Origin: Odobenus rosmarus divergens
Taxonomy: Eukaryota; Chordata; Mammalia; Carnivora; Odobenidae
DNA length: 64,000 nt
Reading direction: 5' to 3'
Assembly: GCF_000321225.1 (NCBI RefSeq)
Contig: NW_004450331.1
Coordinates: 752,635 to 816,634, forward strand
Positions 1 to 12,500 of this stretch are shown here, in pieces. The translations under genes were made by a program, and so were the position numbers. The notes beneath the pieces were generated by a model that was given only the letters and a program-made list of their open reading frames with translations, was not told the DNA's origin and did no database searches. Position 1 is the first letter of the stretch, and each line of letters opens with the position of its first letter.

Positions 1-104
1 ACATCAAAAACTAATGAAGTACTGTATGGTGACTAATAAAAAAAAAAAGAAACTTTAAAAACACAAAAATAAAGCCAAAAATGACTAACAAAAAAAAAAA
101 AAAA
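1..104 (+). repeat. 3' end of a carnivore L1, sense, with A-rich tail
   Basis: acatcaaaaactaatgaagt and actgtatggtgactaataaa are the complement of the 3' end seen in the antisense L1 at 8256-8330 (catacattacatcattag). The tail is A-rich and interrupted. The element continues off the left edge; 105-422 shows nothing else. Confidence 0.75.
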
Positions 105-422
105 TGGAAGAACACAGGAATCACTCAGTCTTGAATTTATTGTTAGCACCTCATAATTGAATTAGTCAAAGCCCTTCTAGGGGCACTTCAATATTTGAGT
201 CAGTTTGAGTTGGGATTTGTGAGTGTATTTTGTGCATATACGAAGCTTTGTGTGTACACGGTGCCTGAGAGAAATTCATCCTCAGGACAGACTCCTCAAC
301 TTTTGAAAGTAGAGGTGAAGGAATGATTGAGCAGTGCATCTGAGTCAGCCTGCATCGTTCAGTAGCGATATCCAAGGTGATGGTGTGCGTTTGCAGGTTT
401 GTGCGCTTTCCTCTCTTATTAG

Positions 423-536
423 GTGACAGCCATTCAGACTGAAGTGTCCCAGAAACAGAGAGAGTGTGAGGTTGACGTACTCAAGGCTGAGCCTGCGCTC
501 GTGGCTGCAACAGCTGCGCTCAACACGCTCAACAGG
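423..536 (+). CDS. DNAH9: DNAH9 exon: stalk helix CC1
   Basis: 38 codons, phase 0 at both ends, preceded by cttattag and followed by gtaaag. The peptide opens [16 protein letters not shown] and ends in the ALNTLNR motif typical of the outgoing coiled-coil helix of the dynein stalk. This helix transmits nucleotide state from the AAA ring to the microtubule-binding tip. The first codon is not a translation start; upstream exons are outside the window. Confidence 0.9.
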
Positions 537-3500
537 GTAAAGACGATTACCTGGCTCGTGGGATTCCTCCACATAGTATTTAAAGGTTCTCAGAGTTTGA
601 GTAAGTGAACTCAGAGTGGATTCCGTGCAACCAAAGAGACAGGAAATATTAAAGTGGGAACAAGCATTTGAGGTCATCATTAATCATGTGACTTCCTTTC
701 CCATCTGGGAGTCTGCCCTTCCACACCCCAACAAGCAGTCTCCTTTTGAATACTTCCAATACCGTGGGATTTATACTTTCTTGAGAGGCAGCTCTGTTGT
801 TAGCTGCTGGATTTGGCCCAAATCCGGTTGTTCGTATTATGTGTTGCTTTAGGAACTAAATGCGGACTCTTTATTTCCTCTGGATATAAAAAGGGGCATT
901 AATGAGAGATCCTCATGAAAAGAACAATGCACTAGGAACACGTCTACCTAGGTTTGGCCCACATCATTTTCCCTAGCCTCAGCTTATTAGCAAAACCTCA
1001 TTGACCATTCAGATTCCCCTAAGAGAAAATAATGTGTGATAGTCAGAAGGGTGTTGTAAGGAAAAAGGGAATTGTGCGCACTGTATTTGAGGAGTCTGCA
1101 GCTAGTTTTGTACTCGGGTTCCACTAGGCCTCTGGGGAGAATCCCGGGAAATAACCAGGCCTGAGGTTCTTAAGATTCAACCTCGAAGGTTGATCCAGAC
1201 TTCAACTGCCCTTCGAAGAAATAATTCACGTCCTTTTTCTTTTTCTTTCCTTATTTTTTAAAGATTTTATTTGAGAGACAGAAAGCGAGAAACAGAGCAT
1301 GAGCAGAGGGTGAGGGACAGAGGGAGAAGCGCCCAGGTTGAACACGTGATAGGGTTTTATAAGCAAGAGTATATTAGGTAGCTCATGAAATAGTCACAGG
1401 AAGTCCTTGGTTTTGTAAATCCTGTATCATGAACTTACATATACTGCTCATAGACAGTAATTCCTGCCTCAAAGTATTTGCCTTAATACTTGTAGGTCAT
1501 ACAAACATTAATACCATCTGTGGGGTAAATCAAGATTTTGACCAGAGGAGATTAGGGAGTTGTGCAGAGAATAGGTTCAGCCTATACGGGCATGTTCCCA
1601 GTTGAGAGTCATCGTAGAGTAATCGAAGAGGTTTCTTGTGCAGAATAAACCAAGAGACTCTCCACCAAGGGATGATGTTTCTGGGAGGGCCTGGTTAAAA
1701 TGCAGATCCATTACATAGGTAAGGTAGAACCCATGAACACGTTAAAGACTTGGTATATAAAATTCCCTGGGCTCGGTGAGCTAGGCTCCGCAGGACTGGT
1801 ATATCAGATGGAGAATTTTGGGGAAGCGAAAAAGACCAGTGCTGCTTCCAGAGTATCAGGAAAGTGTCCGGTGAGAACTGAACCTCCTGGGGTCCCAAGA
1901 TGGAGTCACTGGGGGGAGCAAAAACTGCCAAACCGAGACTGGTGGGACAGGGAGAGGGAGGAGGCCCCTGACGACCAGCTTGCCAACTTCACAGCTCTTC
2001 TCCAGACCTACCCTGCCCTTCAGTGTGGCTGTGCTTTTCTTCAGGTCAATCTCACTGAGCTGAAAGCCTTTCCCAACCCACCGAATGCCGTTACCAATGT
2101 TACCGCGGCCGTGATGGTCCTCCTGGCTCCCCGGGGCAGAGTGCCCAAAGACCGGAGTTGGAAAGCAGCTAGAGTCTTCATGGGAAAGGTATCAGACAGC
2201 CTGGCAGGATGAAAATCCCCACAGTTGCTCTTCCTCATACCATGGTCCTACTTGACAGCAAAAGGTGTTCAAACCAAAGGAAATCATCTTTGCATTCATC
2301 GAGTGTAATCTGCCGCGTGTGCTATAGACCTAGAATTTTTGTTTGCCAAGTTGGAGGTTAGCTTGGTGTTATAGCATACCTAAGTCAACACTAGCAGCAC
2401 TCAGAAGGTTGCTAATTATTTGCAAAATTATGAAAGTGGTTAAGTGTAGGAGGCAGAAAATTACATGGATTTCTTATTCTGGAAAAATGTTACTAATGCA
2501 CAAGAAGGTGAGGCAGAGGGGCTTTTTGGTAGGTGTTTTTCTTTTTCTGTTCTGTCTTTTCTTCAAAATGTGAATGCCTCCTGTGTGGGGACTGAATATT
2601 TTACCCTGGGATAGAAGAGGTTTTAAAAGTGTCCGTTGCTAATTCTTACTTCATATGGTAAAGACTGAACAAGTCAAACAGTAGGATAAATGCAGCTTGC
2701 CAATTTTGCCTTTGTAATGTGAGTCCTAAAAGCTGGTTTTAACTTTTGATCTTGGAATTTTCTCTGCAGCCAAAATGGGTTCATTGCAATCAGCCTTTTT
2801 GCTTTACAGGTTGATGATTTTTTGCAAGCGTTAATTAACTATGACAAAGAGCACATTCCAGAGAACTGTCTAAAAGTAGTAAATGAGCAGTATTTGAAAG
2901 ACCCAGAGTTCAATCCAAGCCTGATTCGGACCAAATCCTTTGCAGCAGCTGGTCTGTGTGCCTGGGTCATCAACATCATGAAGTTCTATGAGGTATCAGT
3001 CTTACTCCGCTGGGTATAGCTGTTACTCACAAGGACCATCAGGATACTAATTTCTGTAGTGGCAAAAAAAAAAGTAAAATAGTTTGAAGTTTAATTACCT
3101 GAATAAGATGAAGTTCTAAGAATGAGATCTGAAAGTGTCGGACTAACCAGAGTTCTACTCAGGAGGATATTTGAAATGTTTGAAACTATCTTTTAGGGTA
3201 GAGTGACCAGCTACTATAGATCAAATAGCAGTTAATTTGATTTGATTAGATAAAAACTTGCTGGTAGATTAATTATATTTCTTTTACGTTAAAATACTAA
3301 TTTTGTGGGGCGCGGGGGTGGCTCAGTCAAGCGTGTGCCTTAGGCTCGGGTCATGATCTCCAGGTCCTGGGATCGAGCCCCTCATCGGGCTCCCTGCTCA
3401 GCGGGGAGTCTGCTTCTCCCTCTCTCCCTCTGTGCGCTCTCACACACACACAGACTCTCTCTCTCTCAAATAAAATCTTTTTAAAATTTTAATAAATATT

Positions 3501-6500
3501 AATTTTGCATTGACTCAAAGCAACTGCAGGTCTCAATTCATGTTTCAACTCAATCCCTGCTGTCAATGTAGAAATTGACACTATCTATTGTAGACTTAAT
3601 GAGATGAGGAAATAGTCCCACCCACCCCCCCCCTTTTTTTTTTTTTGCTTTAGTATTTTAACAACAAATACCCTTCTGACCGTATTACGGTCTAATCTAA
3701 AGTTTGTATTTTCAAGCAGCATAGAGATGATTATTTCATTTAGTCATTTATTTATCAGGTACTCACTGCCTGCCACCTGTCTTGCCAGCACTTTGCAGAT
3801 GGCTGGATGTAAAAAGGGAACAATGGATGGCCCTTAACTTGGAAGAACCATCTCATTTTTTTTTCTTGGAAGGTTCTATGTTATATTCAAAAACAGAATT
3901 ACTGAGGAAATACCAAGTATAATCACTGGCAGTCCCAAAGTGATTTTTGTAAAACCAGGTTGTAGACTTTATATTGGGGCCCCCATGGGAGTGGGACCCT
4001 ATGGATCTATCTCTTCAGTGGAAGCCTGTATAGAGCAAGCGTTTGGACAGGTGGCAGTTGACGTATGGCCTCTCTCCCTAAGAACATGTCTGACCCCTGT
4101 GCTCTCTTTGCACCATAGGTAGAAAGATAAGCATGGAGCTAGATGGTGGCTATGTTCTGTGTGATTTTGCTGTAAAAGAGAAAATGTCATTTCCTTCCTC
4201 TCTCGCCAACAGGGAAGAAAGTGGGTGCCCCACATTTTCAAACCACCCATTCAGATAACATACCCTGAAAGTTGGCAGGAGTTTGGAAAGTGCAAACACG
4301 GTTAATACTGTGAGGCTATCTCCTACGGTCCTTTCTGGGTTCAGAGAATTTCTCCACATTTAGTTTTGCTTTAAAGTCAAGACTTGGTCCCCACTTGAGC
4401 TGTATAGTTCCTGCCCACTGCAATTTCTAATGATAGGAAGATTATCTCCAAATTTTAGGACAGACTTACTGTAGCATCTTAATGTTGTTTGATGTTTATA
4501 GCACTTTAAGCAAGGATTTACAACTCTCCTGTCCGGAATCAATGACTCAGTCGTGAACAACCAGACAGAACTTGGAAGGCTGTGTAGATTTTGGCTCTGC
4601 CATTGGGTAGTGCCATTGCTAAGAAATAAAACCCAAGTTGCCGGGTGAGATAGAAATCTTTTTTTTTTTTTTTAAAGATTTTATTTATTCATCTGACAGA
4701 GAGAGAGAGCATGAGCAGGGGGAGAGGCAGAGGGAGAGGGAGAAGCAGGCTCCTCGCTGAGCCAGGAGCCAGACGTGGGGCTCGATCCCAGGACCCTGGG
4801 ATCATGACCTGAGCCGAAGGCAGACGCTTAACCATCTGAGCCACCCAGGCATCCCAAGATAGAAATCTTAATGACAAAGCTTCCCTCAAATGTAGGATTG
4901 AATGATTATGTGTCCTCTTTGCCTCTCATTACCCCATGAGTTAAACTCCATATGGATTTTCAGGTGTACTGTGACGTGGAGCCCAAACGGCAAGCGTTAG
5001 CCCAAGCCAACTTCGAATTGGCTGCAGCTACTGAAAAACTCGAGGCTATCAGGAAGAAGCTTGAGGTGAGTGCAAAATGTAACACTAAAAATGGTACCTC
5101 CCCCCTTAGACAGGGTCACGTCTGAGTCCAAACAAGCAGAAAGGAGCTTGAGCTTTCATCAATACACTCATTTATGTACTCGTTCAGTAGATGTCTTTTG
5201 TCTGCTGTATGCTAGACCCTGACCTGAAAAAGTAGAAACGTTGATGGTTTCTGCACTTAAAAGTCTTTCCTGGTCTGATAGTAGAAAGAGGAGCATAGCA
5301 CATGGTGGTTAAAGGCAAGGATTCTGGAGCCAGACTGCCTGGGTTGATATCCTGGCTGCATCGTGTACTATTTCACCCTGCATGAGTTAGTTCCCCTCTC
5401 TGAGCCTCTGTTTGCTCATCTGTGTAATAGGCATTATAATAGCGTGCACTTCTTAGATAGGGTTATAAGGATTAAATGAGAGTAATTAATATTAAGAATT
5501 TAGCAGGGAGGGGTGCTTGGGTGGCTCAGTCAGTTAAGCATCTGCTTTCAGCTCAGGTCATGGTCTCAGGGTCCTGGGATCAAGCCCCGCATCGGGCTCC
5601 CTGCTCAGCCGGGAGCCTGCTTCTCTCTCTCCCTCTGCTGCTCCCTCTGCTTGTGCTCTCTCTGTCTCTCTCAGTCTGTCAAATAAATAAATAAAATCTT
5701 AAAAAAAAAGAATTTAGCATGGAACTGGGCACATGGTAAGTGCTTAGAGAATATCAGCTACAAATATTGTCATCGTTACTATTTTTACAACTATGTATCT
5801 ATCCAGTCGTTCCAGCCCAGGGTTATAAGTACATTTGTGGCTATGTGTATCTGTGAGGGGGCAACAAAAAAGGATTCTTCCTGGAGAAATTAGAGAACAT
5901 TTCATAAGGAAGCTGTACTTGACATGGGCTTCCAAAGTTTCCTAGGAATGCCGGGGTTAAGTAGGTTGGGAAAGGTATTCCTAGCAAAGACTAAAGACAA
6001 AGAAGGAAGAAGCAGTTGGTGCACTTGAGGAAACTCAACGGGCCAGAGCCCTGAGGAAGATGAGCCTTCGGGGGAGGGTCGGGAGTAGCAGAGTGATGAG
6101 GAATGAACTGGCAAAGGTGAGCAAAGGCCTTCTTTGACTTTTATGCTACAGAATTTAAATTTTATCTGACGAGTGAAATTGGAAATTTTGAAAGATTTTA
6201 ATAGGCTGATGGAGTGATTAAACTAACTTTTAAACAACTTGAGTAGAGGCAGGAGGGAGGAAAGCATCCTGATGCAGGCAGACAAGTCCGAGGCCTTGCG
6301 GTGGGTCCCTGTAGGGCCTCCACTAAGGAGCAGCTGTGATGGAGAGAGCAAAGTGGGGGCCAGGCTGGCTTATGGCAGGTGGGGAGGGGGCACGAACCGG
6401 AAGAAGGATATTGAGCCCACTGTGCCTGGCCCGGCGGAGCGCAGTCAGAGTGCTGAGGCTGTCCGTCACCGGCAACTTAGGGAATGCCTAAGTGAGCTTT

Positions 6501-9500
6501 GGTTCTGTTTCTGTAACACAGTGATTGTAACAGCTGCCTTTCAAGGTGGGCGTTTGTGATTTATGGCTCCCAAGGATCCAGTCTACCTTCTCGGGGTGAT
6601 AACAGCCTGATGTATCTTGGGGAAATGATCCCTCCTCATTGGATACACTCAGGTAGGGCTTTTCCCAGAGATGCCCTGGCCTTCTCCAGCTGAGGGCTGG
6701 GTATACGATCCATGCTTTGCCACTTTGGGCCTCATCCTCTAGAATTTGAGCCATGAGCACAAGAATAAAGACGACTGACAAGAGTTCCTGCATTCTAGAG
6801 ATAGGGTCCATTTTACTCTTCAATCATGAAGAGATGCCTGCTTTCTGATAGCTATTTTGATAAAATGGTTAATAACCCCAAAATTTTTCTTAAGGTATGG
6901 AACATTTCAGCATTCACACACATTTCCTATTATAGCACCGTATATGCTCTTCAATAAATACCTGGTGACTATCGAAAGAAAAACAGGCAAACTGTTGATT
7001 TAGATAAACGTAGAGCAAGCATACTCATTTTAGAAAAATTACCTTCATTGGTCAAAACTCTGTCAACTTGACCAGAGCCTTTTAAAAAAGTTGCCATCTA
7101 CTCTGAATGGCTTCATCTCCATTGTAAGCAATTTAATGTTTATAGAAAGAGGGATGAGGGTGCCAGCCTCATGTGACCCTAAACATAAGAATTTCTGTGG
7201 TTGTAGAATTAGTAATCCTTTGGACACTGCCCGCAACTAGCTGAATAGAATTGTTCATGTCGGTTGTTTTCAGAGACCCACAATGTAAGCAGAGGTTCAT
7301 GTTATCAGTAAGCCTCAGAGCTAAGTTTGCAGACACAGAGAAAAGAAGACAGAGTAATAATTGAAATGTCTTGATGAAGAATGGGTTCCCTCTATCCCCC
7401 TACCACAAATGGATTTCCGAAGAGTAGTTACTAATGCAACAGAGTCTCTGCCGTCCCACCAAGGTTCCGTTTGCTGTGAAGACACCACGCTGGTGGCGGC
7501 AAGGACAAAGTACCTCTGAGTTGTTGCTGTGTGTTGGCACAGGTTAGATGAATGTTGGAGCCCAAGTGAAATTACAGTTTTTGCTAGCTTTGCCTTCGTT
7601 TCCTGCTGCCTCTGAGTTTCCCTCCCTCCTGGGTTTTCCTCCCGATTTTACATCTCCTGTTGCTTTCCTGTCTCGCGCAGGACGGGTGTGTCTGATACGG
7701 GCATCCGCGCCCTGATGGCACTTCATTCATGCCAGCGCCAGTCTGTGTGTTTTTGTTCCTTTCACTCTTGATCTCTAGTTTAAGACTAAAAGGTGGCCTT
7801 TTAGTGACGGTTGAACGGAAAAGAACTGGCTGAGTTGGAGTGGAAGAAAGGTTGCGCGTCTCTCAAATCTACAGGAGCTAAGGGTGGGCATAAAGAAAAC
7901 CTGAAGTCATTCTCTGTGGGGCCCTGGTTCTCCAGGTGTGTTCCCTAGACCAGCAGCAGCAGGGCCCCCGGGAGACTCGTTAGAAGTACAGATTCTCAGA
8001 CCCCACCCCAGACCGACAGAATGAGACATTGTGGTGGCAGACCCCTGGATCTGGGTTTTATCAAGCCCCCCCAGGTGGTTCTGATACACACTCAAGTGTG
8101 CCAAGCCCTGGTTTTAGGGTAGCTGATGGGCTGGGTCCCTTCCTTTCTCATTCCATTTACTTCTCGAACCTGAGAGGCCAGGGCCCGTCAAGAACTGTGA
8201 AGGAACCAAGATTTGACGCTACTTGCAAGCTAACAAGTTAGCCTGCCTTAGTTTTTTTTTTTTAATTTTTTTATTGTTATGTTAATCACCATACATTACA
8301 TCATTAGTGTTTGATGTAGTGTTCCATGTTTCATTGTTTGTGCATAACACCCAGTGCTCCACGCAGAACGTGCCCTCTTTAATACCCATCACGGGACTAA
8401 CCCATCCCCCTACCCCTCTCCCCTCTAGAAACCTCAGTTTGTTTTTCAGAGTCCATCATCTCTCATGGTTCGTCTCCCCCTCCGACTTACTCCCCTTCAT
8501 TCTTCCCCTCCTGCTGTCTTCTTCTTCTTTTTTTTTTCTTAACATATATTGCATTATTTGTTTCAGAAGTACAGATCTGTGATTCAACAGTCTTGCACAA
8601 TTCACAGCGCTGACCATAGCACATACCCTCCCCAATGTCTATCATCCAGCCACCCCATCCCTCCCACCCCCCCAACCACTCCAACAACCCTCAGTTTGTT
8701 TCCTGAGGTTAAAAATTCCTCATATCACTGAGGTCATATGATACATGTCTTTCTCTGATTGACTTATTTCACTCAGCATAACACCCTCCAGTTCCATCCA
8801 CGTCGTTGCAAATGGCAAGATCTCATTCCTTTTGATGGCTGCATAATATTCCATTGTGTGTATATACCACATCTTCTTTATCCATTCGTCTGTCGATGGA
8901 CATCTTGGCTCTTTCCACAGTTTGGCTATTGTGGACATTGCTGCTATAAACATCGGGGTGCACGTACCCCTTTGGATCCCTACATTTGTATCTTTGGGGT
9001 AAATACCCAGTAGTGCAATTGCTGGATCGTATGGTAGCTCTATTTTCAACTGTTTGAGGAACCTCCATACTGTTTTCCAGAGTGGTTGCACCAGCTTGCA
9101 TTCCCACCAACAGTATAGGAGGGTTCCCCTTTCTCCACATCCCCGCCAACATCTGTCGTTTCCTGACTTGTTAAGTTGAGCACTTTTTCATGTGTCTGTT
9201 GGCCATTTGGATGTCTTCTTTCGAAAAATGTCTGTTCATATCTTCTGCCCATTTCTTGATTGGATTATTTATTCTTTGGGTGTGGAGTTTGATAAGCTCT
9301 TTATAGATTTTGGATACTAGCCCTTTATCTGATATGTCATTCTGTCGGTTGTCTTTTGGTTTTGTGGACTGTTTCTTTTGCTGTGCAAAAGCTTTTTATC
9401 TTGATGAATGTCATTCTGTCGGTTGTCTTTTGGTTTTGTGGACTGTTTCTTTTGCTGTGCAAAAGCTTTTTATCTTGATGAAATCCCAGTAGTTCATTTT

Positions 9501-12500
9501 TGCCCTTGCTTCCCTTGCCTTTGGCGATGTTTCTAGGAAGAAGTTGCCGCAGCTGAGGTCGAAGAGGTTGCAACCTGTGTTCTCCCTTAGGATTTTGATG
9601 GACTCCTGTCTCACGTTTAGGTCTTTCAACCATTAGCCTGCCTTAGTTTTAGGGAGGCGGGTGGAAGACCTGACCCTTGGGGGAGAGAGGCCAGGGGACC
9701 CCGTGATGCATAGTGCAGCCAGCAGCACGGATGTCGTGCATCGCTTCTCTAGGCCCCCAGCCCCCGTGGGACTGATGCACTGGGGAAGAGTTGATGCTGT
9801 CCTCCCCTGTGAGTGTCGCAGCTGAGACATGCCAGGCACACGAGCCCAGTGTAGAGAGCACAGCAACTAGACTTGCTTAGCCTTTCCCCCGGAAAGAAAC
9901 CTATCGTTATTCTTCTTCCCAGGAGGCCATTCTCTCTTCTGCCCAGAGAGGAATACTGTCTCTGTCTTCCTGATTTGCTATGTAGATATCTTAGGAAAGA
10001 GCATCCAGAACAAAAGCTCTCCGTGCTTCTTCACTAGAGACCCAGAAACCAGTGCAAGAGACTGTGGTGTCCCAACATCCAGCTCCCCTTCCCAACTTTA
10101 TGCAGGGAATGAATATAAACCATTTTATACCTTAGTTCTGTGTATATTTAGGTCAGTGCTATGAATTGGGTAATGTTATTTCCATTTTGCAGATGATGAA
10201 ACTGAGGCACAGAGAGGTCAAGTAAGCAGTCCACTTTGATGCCCCTTCGCTGGTAGCGGAGTCTCAGTATGAACGTGGGTGTTGGATGCCACAGTTCACA
10301 TATGCTCCTCTATTTTAGGGAACCACGAGTACTTTGAATGACCTAACACAAATACTTAAATATTATTTATTTTAATCTGATTTCGAACTGATAATGTGTG
10401 ATGATCTTCTCCCATTCTCATATATTTGATCTTATTTTGCATCTTAATCTTAAGTAGGACCCTTACACCTTTTTCTTTAGAGGTGCTGCATTAATGACTG
10501 TGATGTGGTAATTGGGTCATTGGAATATAAGCAATCTCTAAATGATGAATAGTGTATGTTCTACAGGTTTGCTTATTAAAGTCTCTTAGAAGTTGGCACT
10601 CACAAAAGCAGTGTTATAAATCTTATTTAGGATTGTTAGAATTTGACAGATAGCAAGATGTTGTAGTAAGGAGTCTCCCTAGTACTGTTATCTTAGTTGA
10701 GGGTTTTTGTTTGTTTGTTTTTTGTTTTTTTGGCTATCAGTAACAGAAACCTACTTAGAAAACCTTAAGCCAAAAAGGAGATGAGGATGAGTGACAGAGC
10801 TCTGAGGGAAAGAAGTGTGACTTGGTCTCAGGAGGAAAGAGATCCAGAAAGGAGGAAGCTGCTGTGAATGTCTGTTAGTGTCTCTCCAGAGCCTTGTGAC
10901 GTCTCCTATTGCTGCCCTTTCTTTCTCTTTCTCCAGCATGGTTTTCCCCTGCTTTCCTGTGCCCCTGAACATGGTCCCTCTCCATATGAAGCCCTCCAAA
11001 ATGTACACCTCTTTCCCAGTCTTTTGATGCTAAAAGCAATGACATACCTCTGAGTTTCAGTGGCCCGTTTCCAGAAGATACAATCTGGCCCAGGCTGGGT
11101 CAGGTTGCTGAGGTCTGGAGGGGCTCAGTCATCAATACCACTCTTCATTGCCTGAGTTACTGATCATTGAGAAATAAGAAAAGAGTCAGGAGGCGGAGAA
11201 CCAAAAGATGACCGTTATTATGAATAAAGATGGTACCAGAGGATGAGGCTTAGGTACAAGGGAGAGGGGACAGTGTACCCAGGGTGTGTATAAGTCTGGA
11301 GGGTTCGTCCACTGCCCCCCCCACCCCACCCAGTGGCTATGTACACTCTGCTTAGTGCAGAAGGCAGGTGAAATACGTATGCTTACCAGGGGCAAAGGTG
11401 AAGGAGGCAGGGAGGTTGGTTTGATGGACCTGAAGGTAATAGATGATTTAAGATGATTATAGTATTTCCATTTTACCTAACAGTGGCTCACAAGCTAATT
11501 TTCACTCTTACCTAGGATCTGGATCGACATCTGAGCAGACTCACAGCTTCATTTGAAAAAGCAATAGCCAAGAAAGTCCAATGTCAAGAAGAGGTGAACC
11601 AAACCAACAAAACTATTGAACTAGCCAATAGGCTTGTCAAGGAACTTGAGGCAAGTTGACCTTTTCTTCCAAAATTCTAACTAAAATATTCAGATCACCC
11701 TTTTTTTTTATTTTATCTTTATTTGCTGTCAATAATAACTAAATAGACATGGAATCAATAGTGAAAGGAAATAATCAGCCTTCACACTGTAGTTGCAGCT
11801 GGCTGAAAGGAAGAAGTGATGGATTCTTTGCATTTTTTAGTATAGAGCCACAAGCTCAGGGGCTTTCTAGGCTATGTTAGAAACTGAGGACAGGTGTTGG
11901 ATAACTGTGGGGTTGAACTGTTGTCTGATCCTTTTAATATACATTTGCCACTGAGTTGTATCATCAGAACATTTTTTAAAGCTAAGCCTGCTTGGTTGGC
12001 TGGTTTGTTCTTCCTGTGACATCTTTTGACAAGTGACTGACATACTAATGTTAATGGTTATTCTATTAAATAAAGATTTCTTTAAAGATTTTTATTATTT
12101 TAGAGGGTGCAGGGTGGGAGGGGCAGAGGGGGAAGGAGAAAGACCAGCAGGCTCTGTGCCCAGCACATGCAGGACATGGGGCTCGATCTCACAACTCTGA
12201 GATCATGACCTGAGCCAAAATCAAGAGACACTCAACCAACTGAGCCACCCAGGTGCCCCGATTAAATAAATGCTTTCAAAACAATTCTTAATAAATTTCT
12301 CCTGTTTGAACACGAGCATTAGAAGAATATACAGCCTTTGTCCTCAGGAAGTCCCAGGTTTTATTTGCTCTCCAATGTATAATATATTCATACAATAGAT
12401 TATTATTTGACCATAAAAAGGATTGAAGTCTTGGTACATATTACAACATGGAGGAACCTTGAAAATATAAAATAAATGGAAATCGGTGAAAAAAGACACA

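Larger units (their letters stand above)
2993..4963 (+). other. Intron with two CanSINEs
   Basis: GT-AG intron (gtatca / ttttcag). It holds a sense CanSINE at about 3307-3490 and an antisense CanSINE at 4661-4856. Nothing recognisable lies between 3491 and 4660 apart from short homopolymer runs. Confidence 0.75.
5066..11515 (+). other. 6.4-kb intron rich in retroelements
   Basis: GT-AG intron (gtgagt / ttacctag). Contents in order: a MIR split by a CanSINE (5290-5765), about 2 kb without anything I recognise (5766-7920), an hAT MITE-like element (7921-8116), a 5'-truncated antisense L1 (8256-9632), a MIR remnant (10130-10320), then unrecognised sequence to the acceptor. Confidence 0.75.

Noticed and set aside
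1700..2212. A 170-codon open frame as a separate gene
   Set aside because: Only 2045-2188 resembles a protein family (dynein), and it is bounded by splice sites; the rest is intron read by chance.
4661..4856. tRNA gene suggested by the tRNA-like heads of the SINEs
   Set aside because: CanSINE heads derive from tRNA-Lys but are mutated, joined to a CT-rich body and flanked by target-site duplications; this holds for every copy in the window.
8720..9091. A 123-codon minus-strand gene
   Set aside because: It is the C-terminal part of L1 ORF2 within a 5'-truncated insertion.
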